A stretch of 64,000 bases of DNA. Origin: Clostridium folliculivorans. GTDB taxonomy: Bacteria; Bacillota; Clostridia; Clostridiales; Clostridiaceae. The stretch is from contig NZ_BQXY01000002.1 in assembly GCF_024341905.1 (NCBI RefSeq), positions 434,001 through 498,000 on the forward strand, given 5' to 3'. The position numbers and the translations under genes were made by a program. The stretch's first letter is position 1, and every line of letters starts with the position of its first letter. Shown here piece after piece: positions 8,839 through 18,059 of this stretch. A model generated the notes under the pieces. The model saw only the letters and a program-made list of their open reading frames with translations. It made no database searches and was not told where the DNA came from.

Positions 8839-9917
8839 CTCATCTTTCTCCTTTCAAGTAAATCTACAAATGCTTCTATTCTTGTGACATAGCCTGCTTC
8901 CCCAGTCATCTCATCAACGACTAAAGACATTATAGGAAAGTCTTTGTCGCTAGATATTTTAGGTAAAATAGCTTTTGAAACAATCTCAGGCATGCACCCC
9001 ATTGGAAAAATCTGAATAGCTCCATCACATCCTTCTTCATGCGCCAAAACTGCTTCACCTATACATTCTCTGGCATGACCACCAATATAAAGAGGTAGGT
9101 ATTCTTTTGACCCTTTTCTTATATCTAGAGAATTTAATTTAGTTGGAACAAGTGCTGTATTTTTTACCCACCAACTAGGAGTTAATCTTCTTGTTGTTGA
9201 AACCCCGTAATCCATTAATTTATCTTCGATATATAGATTAGAAAATGGTTCTATTACCGTATATATCTCTCCTATTATTGCTATCTTAATAGGATTCTTT
9301 TTGCTATCTATAGTTACATTATCTATTTGCTTTTTATAATCTAAAAGGATTTTTATCATTTGTGATGGATTTGAAGTTTTTAGAGCTTCAGCTTTACATT
9401 TATGCAGCAATCTTTTACAAGTACCAGTTTCTTTTTCAAAACCAGCAAGATAGTGTGCTTTGGCTTCTACTTCATCAACTAATCTAACCACTCTTAAAGC
9501 ATCATACAATACTCTTAATTTCTCAAAAACAGTTTTTTCACTCACTGATGATATTTTACTAACTCTAGCAAAGAGTTCTTTAACCCCTATTTCTTTTGGA
9601 GCATCTATAACTATAAAGTCCAAATCATGACCAAGTTTTTTAAGTAGATTCATCTGCATCTCGCAGTATTCTCCAAATCTACAAGGTCCACAACTTCCAG
9701 TTATTATTACAGTATCTGCTCCTTGCTCAATTGCCTCAATATAGTTACCAATCATAATCTTAAATGGAAGACATATCTCTTCAGGCGAATGTAACGCTCC
9801 TATTTCAAGAGATGATTTACTACTCTGATTAGGTATCACATAATCAATGCCAAGACCATCAAATAATGCCTTAGCTGCAAGATATACATTACCCATATGC
9901 GGAAATGTTATTTTCAA
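8820..9917 (-). CDS. 2-hydroxyacyl-CoA dehydratase-like protein (COG3581 type)
   Basis: A 365-residue protein resembling the D-component family of 2-hydroxyglutaryl-CoA dehydratases and the middle part of large fused activase proteins. Likely cluster ligands include the cysteines in SPEEICLPFK, TGSCGPCRFGEYC and GGHARECIGE/FPMGCMPE. The C-terminal sequence VDEMTGEAGYVTRIEAFVD closely resembles that of the next gene upstream (VDEHTGEAGLETRVEAFVD), showing the two are paralogous. One base separates it from that gene and it overlaps the activase gene. Probably an Fe-S reductase or dehydratase subunit; the reaction cannot be assigned. Confidence 0.85.
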   Translation of the reverse strand: MKITFPHMGNVYLAAKALFDGLGIDYVIPNQSSKSSLEIGALHSPEEICLPFKIMIGNYIEAIEQGADTVIITGSCGPCRFGEYCEMQMNLLKKLGHDLDFIVIDAPKEIGVKELFARVSKISSVSEKTVFEKLRVLYDALRVVRLVDEVEAKAHYLAGFEKETGTCKRLLHKCKAEALKTSNPSQMIKILLDYKKQIDNVTIDSKKNPIKIAIIGEIYTVIEPFSNLYIEDKLMDYGVSTTRRLTPSWWVKNTALVPTKLNSLDIRKGSKEYLPLYIGGHARECIGEAVLAHEEGCDGAIQIFPMGCMPEIVSKAILPKISSDKDFPIMSLVVDEMTGEAGYVTRIEAFVDLLERRKMRCTTLA

Positions 9918-9918
9918 A

Positions 9919-10809
9919 TTAACAGCTCCTTTCTAACATATCAACAAAGGCTTCTACTCTGGTTTCTAATCCGGCTTCCCCAGTGTGCTCATCAACTTTT
10001 AGAATCATAAAAGGAAAATCTCCAATTTTGTCTTTGATAAGTTCAACTATCACTGAATCAATACCACAAGCGAAGGACGATATATATATTATCCCATTGA
10101 CCATTTTTTCATTTGAAGCTTCTAAAGTGAATCCATATGCATTACGAGCAAAAGTCCAAAAAGGTCTTTTATATAAATCTTTAACTTTATTATCAATTAA
10201 ATTATCATCTATGAATTCCTCTGTTATTACCCCAACCCCTAATTTATTTAATTTCTTCACTATATTCATGTTTATGAAGTCATCATATAAATTGTATGGA
10301 TGACCTGCCAAGGCAACATTAATTTTATAATTGTCATTTCTTATTCCAGTTTTATATTTATCCTGTTCACCTAAGGCCTTATCAAATGCATTTCTTATTT
10401 GTGTTCTATTATTTGTGATTGCTTTTCCAGCCTTCTGTGCCCATTGATAAAGTTCCTTCTCTGAAGCTGCATATATCGGTTCTGTTATTGATTCTTGAAT
10501 ACCTGGTATGCTATTTAGAACCATTTCAGGCAAGCCACAAAACTTAGGACAAATGTATTCTCTTGACCTAAGTTGCATTATTCTTGGTATAACTATAATA
10601 TCGCATTTATCTCTGAGCATTGACACATGACCATGAAAAATTTTTATAGGTAAACATGCCTCATCTACACAATATTTAACACCTTCATCTAAAATCGCTT
10701 TGTTTGTATCTTCCGATGTTATTATTTCAGCTCCTAGTTCAGTAAAAAACGTATTTAGGAAAGGATGATACTTATAATATAAGAGTCCCTTTGGAATACC
10801 AACTTTCAT
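9919..10809 (-). CDS. 2-hydroxyacyl-CoA dehydratase-like protein (COG3580 type)
   Basis: A 296-residue protein beginning MKVGIPKGLLYYKYHP, the family's typical opening. Cysteines in KYCVDEACLPIK and the segment YICPKFCGLPE are likely Fe-S ligands, with a late SSFACGIDS. The preferred start is ATG at 10809, preceded by GGAGGATAAA; the longer ORF from 10866 lacks a signal. First gene of a three-gene operon with the COG3581-type and COG1924-type genes. In many bacteria these three are parts of one large polypeptide; here they are split. Function unproven, presumably ATP-driven low-potential reduction. Confidence 0.85.
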   Translation of the reverse strand: MKVGIPKGLLYYKYHPFLNTFFTELGAEIITSEDTNKAILDEGVKYCVDEACLPIKIFHGHVSMLRDKCDIIVIPRIMQLRSREYICPKFCGLPEMVLNSIPGIQESITEPIYAASEKELYQWAQKAGKAITNNRTQIRNAFDKALGEQDKYKTGIRNDNYKINVALAGHPYNLYDDFINMNIVKKLNKLGVGVITEEFIDDNLIDNKVKDLYKRPFWTFARNAYGFTLEASNEKMVNGIIYISSFACGIDSVIVELIKDKIGDFPFMILKVDEHTGEAGLETRVEAFVDMLERSC

Positions 10810-11348
10810 TTTATCCTCCATGAAAAAATCGCTGAAACGATTTTCTTCAATGATTTTTTTGCGCATCTGCCTTTTCTAAGCTTACTAAAAATTTCTGGCA
10901 AGCGACAAATTCTTCTTTTTATTCTTTAATTTTATTATGTTTTAGACCTTTCTATCATACATATATACGAATCTAATTTAATCAGAAATTATTAAAGAAT
11001 AAAAAATAAAGTTCCATTAAAGTAGTATTATCTATTATTTCAATATTATTCTAGTTAATCACAAATTTTCTTATTCAATCGTAACATTTTTTCTTTTTTT
11101 TGTTATTACCTTTAATAATATACGTATATCGTAAAACATCACTAATTATTCTGATGCTCATACATATAAAATTTGACGTTGTTTAATATGCATTAAAGTT
11201 TATACATAGCACGCTCTAATTCTAATAAGCTTATATACAATTTAAGTAAATTTAATAATCTATTTGGCAGTATTATGGTATTATATAAATAATTATTAAG
11301 AGTAAATATTTAGAAGTAAATTAATAAAGAATCTAGGATGTGATATAA
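10810..11348. other. Intergenic region, divergent promoters expected
   Basis: About 540 bp between the activase operon (minus) and map (plus). It is very AT-rich with no supported ORF, repeat or strong hairpin. It must hold both promoters, but I could not pick a convincing pair of boxes. Confidence 0.6.
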
Positions 11349-12098
11349 ATGATAATAAATTCAGAAAGTGAATTAGAGGCATTAAGGAGAATTGGCAAGA
11401 TTGTTGCTGAAGCCAGAGAAGAAATACTAAAAGCTGTGAGACCAGGCATTTCAACTATAGAGTTAGACTTAATAGGTGAAAAAATACTTTCTTCCTACGG
11501 TGCCAAATCTGCACCTAAGTATGAATATAATTTCCCTGGTGCTACTTGTATAAGCATTAATGATGAAGCTGCTCATGGAATTCCAAGTACTAGACTTATA
11601 AATGAGGGAGATTCCGTAAATATAGATGTATCAGCAGTTCTAGACGGTTACTTCTCAGATACAGGTGCAACTATAGTTGTATCTCCCAATGCTAATAATA
11701 TAAAACAAAAACTTTGTGATTGTTCAAAACAAGCTTTAGATAAAGCAATTATGAAAGCTAAGGCAGGTAGTAAGATTAATCAAATAGGAAGAACGATTTT
11801 TAATGAAGCTAGAAGGAATGGATTTACAGTTATAAGAGATTTAACTGGTCATGGAATAGGTAAGAACTTACATGAAGATCCTGAAAATATTCTTAATTAT
11901 TTTGATATTAATGATAGTTGCATTTTAACGGATGGCTTAGTACTTGCAGTAGAAACCTTTATATCAACTGGTGCTGAACATATTTTTCAGGACACAAACG
12001 GATGGACTTATAAGACTCCAGATAAAAGTATTGTAGCTCAATTTGAACATACTATTGTTGTAACAAAGGGAAAACCTATTATACTAACAACAATATAA
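11349..12098 (+). CDS. map: Methionine aminopeptidase, type I
   Basis: A 249-residue cytosolic enzyme that removes the initiator methionine. All dimetal ligands are visible: the Asp of NIDVSAVLDG, the Asp of YFSDTGA, the His of DLTGHGIG, the Glu of AVETF and the Glu of QFEHT. HEDPENILNY is the usual substrate-side segment. It has no N-terminal zinc-finger extension, so it is the minimal type Ia form. Clostridia usually have another map within the ribosomal protein cluster, so this isolated gene is probably a second paralogue. GGATGTGAT precedes the ATG. Confidence 0.95.
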   Translation: MIINSESELEALRRIGKIVAEAREEILKAVRPGISTIELDLIGEKILSSYGAKSAPKYEYNFPGATCISINDEAAHGIPSTRLINEGDSVNIDVSAVLDGYFSDTGATIVVSPNANNIKQKLCDCSKQALDKAIMKAKAGSKINQIGRTIFNEARRNGFTVIRDLTGHGIGKNLHEDPENILNYFDINDSCILTDGLVLAVETFISTGAEHIFQDTNGWTYKTPDKSIVAQFEHTIVVTKGKPIILTTI

Positions 12099-12157
12099 CT
12101 TTTGACCCTATACGTTAGTATTTTTTAACCTCACAAGATTTTATAGATATTAATTTG

Positions 12158-12203
12158 ATATTTTCAAAACTCTCATTCAAAACCATGGGAGCTTTGAAAA
12201 TAT
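12158..12203. other. Long hairpin after map
   Basis: ATATTTTCAAA pairs perfectly with TTTGAAAATAT, continuing with CTC/GAG and CAT/ATG pairs around a short loop. It lies 60 bp after the map stop and has no T tract. It could be a processing or terminator-like structure, or a decayed palindromic repeat. Confidence 0.5.
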
Positions 12204-12405
12204 ATTAGTGAGCTATATATATTATAGTGTCATACTAAGCTTCACTCTCTACTAGAATAATTTATATTATCAATTTCCATAGTATAAGTTTTAGATCAGT
12301 TGATAATATAATAATATACTAATTTCATAACCTCGCTTAATTTCTATAATATCTATATATAAAAAACTGCTTCATACTATAAATACATAAAGGAGAAACT
12401 AGACT

Positions 12406-12912
12406 ATGCTTTCATATAGGTTTGCTGATGAGAAAGATGTACACTTGCTTGTTTCACTAAGACTAGATTTTTTGGAACTTATTTCCACTGATGAAGAATA
12501 CTATGAGTTAAAAGAAAATCTAAAAAAGTATTTTGAGGAAAAGATGCATTATGAAAGCTGTGTTGTTATGTTGGCAGAAGATAATGCCGCTATTATAGGT
12601 ACTGGAATGTTATCCTTTTACGATTCTATCCCATCCATTAAAAATAAAACAGGAAAAAGTGCGCATATAACTAATCTATACGTTCACGAATCATACAGAA
12701 AACAAAAAATAGGAGCTTTACTATTAACAAAACTTGTTGAGTTTGCAAGAGAAAAAGAATGCTATTCCATCTCACTCAACGCTTCAGATGATAGCAAAGA
12801 TTTATTTTCAAGGCATGTTTTTAAAAAGGTGGAAGGCGGTATGATCTATGAAGTTCCAAATAAAAAACTTATAAAAGATAATAGTGAACTTTACAATGCA
12901 AATCCACTATAA
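12406..12912 (+). CDS. GNAT-family N-acetyltransferase
   Basis: A 168-residue single GNAT domain. SAHITNLYVHESYRKQKIGA followed by LLLTKLVEFA is the acetyl-CoA binding strand and pyrophosphate loop (R/Q-x-x-G-x-A form). YSISLNASDDSKDLFSRHVF is the C-terminal GNAT half. The ATG follows AAGGAGAAA. Single gene; the substrate cannot be read from sequence. Confidence 0.9.
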   Translation: MLSYRFADEKDVHLLVSLRLDFLELISTDEEYYELKENLKKYFEEKMHYESCVVMLAEDNAAIIGTGMLSFYDSIPSIKNKTGKSAHITNLYVHESYRKQKIGALLLTKLVEFAREKECYSISLNASDDSKDLFSRHVFKKVEGGMIYEVPNKKLIKDNSELYNANPL

Positions 12913-13049
12913 TATTAACATCTATCAAGGCTAAAATCTTAGAAGTGTAAGAAATCTTTGATCATATTGAACTCCATTAACTTGCGCATGTTTAAAATAC
13001 TTAATATAATAATTTTTGAACATACATAAATTAAGTTTGAAATAACTAA

Positions 13050-13084
13050 AGACTACGACTATTAGAATAATCTAGTCGCAGTCT
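13050..13084. terminator. Probable bidirectional terminator hairpin
   Basis: AGACTACGACTA pairs with TAGTCGCAGTCT with one mismatch around an 11-base loop, between the GNAT gene and the convergent nitroreductase gene. T tracts are weak on both strands. Confidence 0.5.
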
Positions 13085-13206
13085 ATTTGGAATTCAAATC
13101 TATCTTTTAAATTATGATTAGTTATGAGTAAATATTTAATCAATATAAGTTTTCATACCAATCAATCATTTATATTGCAAAATATTACCTAATTATATTA
13201 AAAATT

Positions 13207-14025
13207 CTACTTCCATGAAACTATAGCATCTTTTCTTGGTACAGTTCTTGAATATTTTACAGCAGGATATCCTATTACCATGCAAGTTACTATTTTTTGA
13301 CCTTCCTTTAATCCTAGTAACTCCATTATTTCCTTATTTCCTTGTGCTGCTCTTACAAAGAAACCACTAAAGAAAGTTCCTAGTCCTAAAGCATCTACCA
13401 TAAGTTCCATATTAGAAGAAGCTAGAGCTCCATTAACCTCTGATTCAGATAATACTAATACTACTGCAGGTGCATTAAAGAACAACTTGTCCTTTGTGTT
13501 ATCAGCTTTAAATTCTTCGTTCATTTGAATCCACATTTCAGCATATCTCTTAAAATGCGCAGTTTCAGGAGTTAAATTATTAAGCATATATTTTCCATAG
13601 TTACTTAAACCTTCAAACGCTAAAGTTTTTAGCTCATTTAATTTCTCTCTAACTACTACATAAGAAACATTCTGTGCATTACTTCCCGTTTGTGTAAATC
13701 TTCCAGCATCTATAATTTTATTTAATTTTTCAATTTCAATATCTTTAGCTTGAAATTGTCTTACTGTTCTTCTAAACTTAATAAAGTTCAGTAATCTTTC
13801 TGGTTCTATTTCAAATTCATCTTTATTATATGCTTTTACTTCTTCCATCTTGTAATCATCTGTTGACACTGCTTCTTTTGGGCATATTGCAATACAATGT
13901 CCACATTTAAAACAAGCTTCATTCTTAATTTTTGCTTTTCCATCAACCATCTCTATATCTCTAACAAAACAGTCCTTTACGCATAATCCACAACCAATAC
14001 ATTTTTCCACATTAACATTCATCAT
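13207..14025 (-). CDS. Ferredoxin-nitroreductase fusion protein
   Basis: A 272-residue protein. Residues 1-60 are a 2x[4Fe-4S] ferredoxin with CIGCGLCVKDC and CFKCGHCIAICP. Residues about 75-272 are an FMN-binding nitroreductase domain, recognisable by RRTVRQF and the late GTFFSGFFVRAAQ and VIGYPAVKYSRTVPRK. Such fusions are common in anaerobes, where the ferredoxin part probably feeds electrons to the flavin; natural substrates are rarely known. AGGAGAGTG lies before the tandem ATGATG start. Single gene. Confidence 0.95.
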   Translation of the reverse strand: MMNVNVEKCIGCGLCVKDCFVRDIEMVDGKAKIKNEACFKCGHCIAICPKEAVSTDDYKMEEVKAYNKDEFEIEPERLLNFIKFRRTVRQFQAKDIEIEKLNKIIDAGRFTQTGSNAQNVSYVVVREKLNELKTLAFEGLSNYGKYMLNNLTPETAHFKRYAEMWIQMNEEFKADNTKDKLFFNAPAVVLVLSESEVNGALASSNMELMVDALGLGTFFSGFFVRAAQGNKEIMELLGLKEGQKIVTCMVIGYPAVKYSRTVPRKDAIVSWK

Positions 14026-14310
14026 AAAACTTTACACTCTCCTACTTATTACAAGGTTTCTTAAGTAGTGCTAACCTCATATTATTTTTTTGACTATAGC
14101 AATTATAACACTTAGTTATTATATTAGTCTAACTTATGATTTTATACTAAGACTCATTTTTATAGATAAACCTCTAAGTTTTTCTGTATTCCTACGATTT
14201 AGGTATGTTTTGTTACAAGAATATTTATCATAAAATATAGGTTTATGAGCCTATATAATGTACAATATAATCTGAAAAAAGGATATAATTGTTTTATATA
14301 TAAAAGGTGA

Positions 14311-14360
14311 AAAGAAGTAACCTGCTACCTTAATTCCAAGGTCAGATTACTTCTTTTTTT
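14311..14360 (-). terminator. Terminator of oleate hydratase 1
   Basis: GAAGTAATCTGACCTT and AAGGTAGCAGGTTACTTC (minus strand) form a long imperfect stem ending in TTTTC. On the plus strand the same stem runs into TTCTTTTTTT, so it may act in both directions. Confidence 0.8.
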
Positions 14361-14370
14361 GTTTACTATA

Positions 14371-16056
14371 TTACTTTATAATCCCTGTGTTAAAAAGTAG
14401 TTTACCAATCATTCTATCGATAGATATTTCTCTGTTTCCTAGCATAGTCTTAACTGCATTTAACAATACTCTAACATCATATTGTCCTTCATAAACCGGT
14501 GGAACTTCTTTATCTAACTTAAGTAATCCATATACAGCCATAATCGCAGATCTTACAGAATACTCTACAGTAAATACACAATCATTTGGTATCTCTGAGA
14601 ATTGTCCAAGAAATGCTAAATTAGTACACCCATTTGGTATAACTGCAGGTCTATCACCTTTCTTACGAGGCATAAACTGACTTGTTATATATGGCATCAT
14701 GCATGGTATAACTTTACATGATGGTAGTATCTCATCTACCTTATCTCCTAAGCCCATATGATAAAGTAATTCAGTAAAGAGTTCTGCCCCAGTACAATCA
14801 CTCATCTTCTTATTTACAAAATCACCAACCTTATCTGGGAATAATCCGTACGCCCACATTACTTGTACATTTTCAGGTTGATTTATAAAATGTGGCTGCT
14901 TTGGAGTAACCCAAGACATTAGCCAATTTGAATCCTTAATTGTTACAACTCCACCCATACCAGGTTCATCACCAGTTAGCTCTAATAGATGATCAAAAAC
15001 TGAAGTGTTGTCTGTAATTGTAACAGTAAAAGAAAGCCACTTTGTTTTATCTATATCTCCAGCAAATACTTCTGGATGTCCGAAATCAGGACTTTGCTTA
15101 GCTATATTTTCCCATAAGGACCAACAGCCTCTCTCTTTTTGATTTCTGTTTAATAGAGCTGGTGTATGTGTATCTCCTAAAGTTGAATTTTCAGTCATTG
15201 ACCCATTAGTTACAAAAACCAAATCATTTACAGTTGTCTCAATAACCTCTTCATGTCCTTTTCTCTTAACATAAATGCGTTCAACAGTTTTTTCTTCTTC
15301 AGTAACCCTTATATCCAAATCGATAACTTGTACACCTAATTCCATTACCACCCCTTGCTTCTTAAGCCATGTTATTAATGGTAATATTAATGAATCATAT
15401 TGATTATATTCAGTATGAAGTATCCCATCTAACTGATTCATTCCACCTATTAAGTGCATGAATCTTACCATGTATCTTTTAACTTCTAATACACTATGCC
15501 AATTTTCAAATGCAAACATTGAACGCCAGAAATACCAGAAATTTGTTTCAAAGAAATGTGGCTTGAACCATTGTTCGCAAGTAGCAGCTCCAATTTCATC
15601 GTCGTGAGCAAGTACTAGCTTGTTTAAAGATATAATATCTTCTAATTCAAGTCCTAAGGTAGAAAAATCTGCTTTTTGTCCTTTATTCTCTACTAATCTA
15701 CAGTGTGATTTTATTGGTTCTGCAATATTAAGTTCCCTAAATTCATCTAAAACTGTTCTATCTGGATTAGTAAGTGATGGAATAAATCCAAATAAATCAT
15801 AAAGGCATTCCATTCTAGATTCTAGTTCTCTTCCGCCTCTAGCAATATACCCCTCTTCTGCATTTCCTGCTCCATCCATACTTCCACCAAAAACATTGGA
15901 TTCTTCTAAGATATGAATGTTTTTTGCTGGCATATGTCCATCTCTAATTAAAAATGCTGCAGATGCAAGTGATCCTATACCTCCACCTACTAAGTATGCT
16001 TTCTTGTTTTCAATACCGTTTTGAGGTACTGTGCTTATTCTCTCATAATTTTTCAT
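14371..16056 (-). CDS. ohyA: Oleate hydratase (myosin-cross-reactive antigen family), Glu-type active site
   Basis: A 561-residue FAD enzyme that adds water to cis-9 unsaturated fatty acids, giving 10-hydroxy acids. The dinucleotide fold is YLVGGGIGSLASAAFLIRDG. RGGRELESRMECLYDLF carries a Glu at residue 77, corresponding to the FAD-activating glutamate of well-studied hydratases. HFFETNFWYFWRSMFAF, YNQYDSLILPL and IPCMMPYITSQFMPR are family blocks. The preferred start is ATG at 16056 with GGTGGAG upstream. It lies downstream of a TetR-family gene on the same strand with 240 bp between, so fatty-acid-responsive control is plausible. A second, divergent paralogue lies at 29020-30750. Confidence 0.96.
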   Translation of the reverse strand: MKNYERISTVPQNGIENKKAYLVGGGIGSLASAAFLIRDGHMPAKNIHILEESNVFGGSMDGAGNAEEGYIARGGRELESRMECLYDLFGFIPSLTNPDRTVLDEFRELNIAEPIKSHCRLVENKGQKADFSTLGLELEDIISLNKLVLAHDDEIGAATCEQWFKPHFFETNFWYFWRSMFAFENWHSVLEVKRYMVRFMHLIGGMNQLDGILHTEYNQYDSLILPLITWLKKQGVVMELGVQVIDLDIRVTEEEKTVERIYVKRKGHEEVIETTVNDLVFVTNGSMTENSTLGDTHTPALLNRNQKERGCWSLWENIAKQSPDFGHPEVFAGDIDKTKWLSFTVTITDNTSVFDHLLELTGDEPGMGGVVTIKDSNWLMSWVTPKQPHFINQPENVQVMWAYGLFPDKVGDFVNKKMSDCTGAELFTELLYHMGLGDKVDEILPSCKVIPCMMPYITSQFMPRKKGDRPAVIPNGCTNLAFLGQFSEIPNDCVFTVEYSVRSAIMAVYGLLKLDKEVPPVYEGQYDVRVLLNAVKTMLGNREISIDRMIGKLLFNTGIIK

Positions 16057-16247
16057 AACTCTCCACCCTTTCATAAATGCAGAAACAAATTACTTTCAAC
16101 TCTTTAAAGTCTAAGTTTTACTGCAATAAATATTAAAATAAAATGTCTATTTAATGATCAAGGTGTTATTTCTTCCACCCCTCAACTACAATATAATTTT
16201 TTACATAAAGCATTACAATTTACAAACAAATGCATATGTCAAATTTC

Positions 16248-16271
16248 TTTACAAATAGCTGCAATTGTAAA
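16248..16271. promoter_or_regulatory. Inverted repeat upstream of ohyA, candidate operator
   Basis: TTTACAA, 10-base spacer, TTGTAAA: perfect 7-base arms between the TetR gene and ohyA. Size and symmetry suit a dimeric regulator, but the sequence differs from the repeat in front of the TetR gene itself. Confidence 0.35.
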
Positions 16272-16282
16272 CCAAAACGTCA

Positions 16283-16313
16283 AAAAACACAGATTTTTTC
16301 TATCTGTGTTTTT
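16283..16313 (-). terminator. Terminator overlapping the end of the TetR gene
   Basis: AAAAACACAGA pairs perfectly with TCTGTGTTTTT. The promoter-proximal arm lies in the last codons of the regulator gene, and TTTTTTG follows on the minus strand. It implies that ohyA has its own promoter. Confidence 0.85.
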
Positions 16314-16869
16314 CTTCAAATCTTATTATTGCTTGTTTTATGGTACCATCAATTAAAAAACCTATATTCTCAATTATATGTTCAGGTTTTTCCTTCATAT
16401 TCTCTTCCATCCACTTTGCAACTAGTGAAAAAAGAGCTGGTGTATAAAAATCTACTATGAATTTTTTATATTCTTCTGTTATCTTTGTTCCTTCAGAAAT
16501 TTCATCTACAATCTGCTTAAGTGAATTTGATGTGTTTGCAAAAAGAAATCTCTCAAGATGATCTCTCCCGATGGAATGTAAGGTATTCATACAAAAGGCT
16601 TTGTTTTTTTCAATATATCTAAAAGCCTCTAAATAACCTTCCTTCCAAGTTGCATAGAACTTATGTTGCTCTAAATAATGAACAGCTTCATTATTATAAA
16701 TCCAGCCTAATAATTCATATACATCTTGGAAATGATAATAAAAAGCTTGTCTTGTAATTCCGCAGCCATCAACTATATTTTGAATTGATATTTTGCTAAA
16801 CGGAATCTTCTCCATAAGCTTTTTTAATGAATCTGCCATTAGTTGCTTTGTCATATATGAACTTGCCAT
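16300..16869 (-). CDS. TetR/AcrR-family transcriptional regulator (DhaS-like)
   Basis: A 189-residue repressor-type protein. The N-terminal helix-turn-helix is KISIQNIVDGCGITRQAFYY with HFQDVYELL after it, typical of the subgroup that includes DhaS and related TetR proteins with an all-helical ligand domain of about 130 residues. The preferred start is ATG at 16869 with TTTGGAGGATTTT upstream; the longer ORF from 16923 would run through the palindrome in front of the gene. It is oriented toward ohyA, its likely target. The inverted repeat at 16911-16958 suggests autoregulation. The ligand is probably a fatty acid by context only. Confidence 0.9.
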   Translation of the reverse strand: MASSYMTKQLMADSLKKLMEKIPFSKISIQNIVDGCGITRQAFYYHFQDVYELLGWIYNNEAVHYLEQHKFYATWKEGYLEAFRYIEKNKAFCMNTLHSIGRDHLERFLFANTSNSLKQIVDEISEGTKITEEYKKFIVDFYTPALFSLVAKWMEENMKEKPEHIIENIGFLIDGTIKQAIIRFEEKHR

Positions 16870-16910
16870 AAAATCCTCCAAATAAAGCTTTAATATTAAC
16901 CAATAAAAAT

Positions 16911-16958
16911 TCCTATGATACATTTTCTAAATACCTATAGAATAATTGTATCATAGGA
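16911..16958. promoter_or_regulatory. Inverted repeat before the TetR gene, probable operator
   Basis: TCCTATGATACA and its exact complement TGTATCATAGGA, 12-base arms separated by 24 bp, placed 42 bp before the TetR start. Such perfect distant arms at a regulator's own promoter suggest two half-sites or paired binding by the TetR protein. Confidence 0.6.
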
Positions 16959-17016
16959 TATAATATTTTTCTTGTTTAAAAGTAATTCTTATTAAACTGT
17001 TTATAAATTTTAATTT

Positions 17017-18018
17017 TTAGGCGCTTTCTAACTTCAAAGTCTTCCATATTATATACGACAACGCCCACATTATAACAAACAATATAACCAATAGATAACC
17101 AATGTTCGCCATATCAAGATTTTGTATCCACATCCATACCCCACTGTTTAAGCCAAGTTTTGGTGCCAATATTTGTGTTAACTCAACTACACCAATAAAT
17201 AATGCTGCAATAACAGATATACCTGTAACAGAAAGATTATAATATATCTTACGTAAAGGGGTTGAAAAAGCCCAGTTATATGCTGTGGTCATAAATATAC
17301 CATCTGCAGTATCCATCAAGCTCATACCAGCTGCAAAGACAATAGGCAAAGCGATAAGCATTGTCACTGGGATGCTCTTTGTTGCGGCGTTTGCTGAAAT
17401 TGCTAAGAGAGCTACTTCTGATGCGGTATCAAATCCTAATCCGAAGAGAAAACCTAATGGGTATACATGCCAACTTTTGCTTATAAACTTATAGAATGGT
17501 TTTCCTATCTTAGCAATTAACCCTCTATCCAATAAAAGTTTTTCTAAGCTTTCTTCTTCATATTTGCCTTTTCTAGTGTCTTTAAAAAACTTGTAAATAT
17601 CAAACCAAATAAATAGATTAAGCACTCCTATAATAACAAGAAAAGCTCCAGAAACTGAAGTACCTATTATACTACCTACTTCTTTGATCTGAGGAATATT
17701 TTTACTTGCCCATCCCATTGAAAAAGTAGTTATAAGCGCCATTATAAAAACCACTGAGGAATGTCCCATTGAAAAAAAGAATCCGACTCCTGTTGAATCT
17801 TTCTCCTGCTCGATTAATTTCCTTACTGTATTGTCAATTGCTGCGATATGATCTACATCAAATGCATGTCTTAGTCCTAATGTATATACTAAAAGAGCAA
17901 GACCAATAATTTGTGGGTATTTACTAATATTAAGTAATACCAAAGTTACACCAATGATATGTAATATAACTACTATAACACTATAGAATATCCAATTAGT
18001 ATTCTTTTTTAATTGCAT
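17017..18018 (-). CDS. NiCoT-family nickel/cobalt permease
   Basis: A 333-residue protein with about eight membrane segments. The signature RHAFDVDHIAAIDN in the second helix (HX4DH) and FLFGLGFDTASEVALL define the NiCoT (HoxN/NixA) family of secondary nickel or cobalt importers. MGHSSVVF is another conserved block. The start is ATG at 18018, after GGGGGAG and TAGGAG. It begins 41 bp after the stop of larB on the same strand, and larB, larE and larC need or handle nickel, so nickel is the probable substrate. No terminator is evident after it. Confidence 0.95.
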   Translation of the reverse strand: MQLKKNTNWIFYSVIVVILHIIGVTLVLLNISKYPQIIGLALLVYTLGLRHAFDVDHIAAIDNTVRKLIEQEKDSTGVGFFFSMGHSSVVFIMALITTFSMGWASKNIPQIKEVGSIIGTSVSGAFLVIIGVLNLFIWFDIYKFFKDTRKGKYEEESLEKLLLDRGLIAKIGKPFYKFISKSWHVYPLGFLFGLGFDTASEVALLAISANAATKSIPVTMLIALPIVFAAGMSLMDTADGIFMTTAYNWAFSTPLRKIYYNLSVTGISVIAALFIGVVELTQILAPKLGLNSGVWMWIQNLDMANIGYLLVILFVIMWALSYIIWKTLKLESA

Positions 18019-18059
18019 ACTCCTACAACTCCCCCTTAACACCAAACAATTACGTTCTT

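Noticed and set aside
12262..12311. TTATATTATCAA and TTGATAATATAA inverted repeat with a 26-bp spacer upstream of a GNAT gene
   Set aside because: Perfect arms but all AT except one base each; likely to arise by chance in such AT-rich DNA and not near an obvious regulator.
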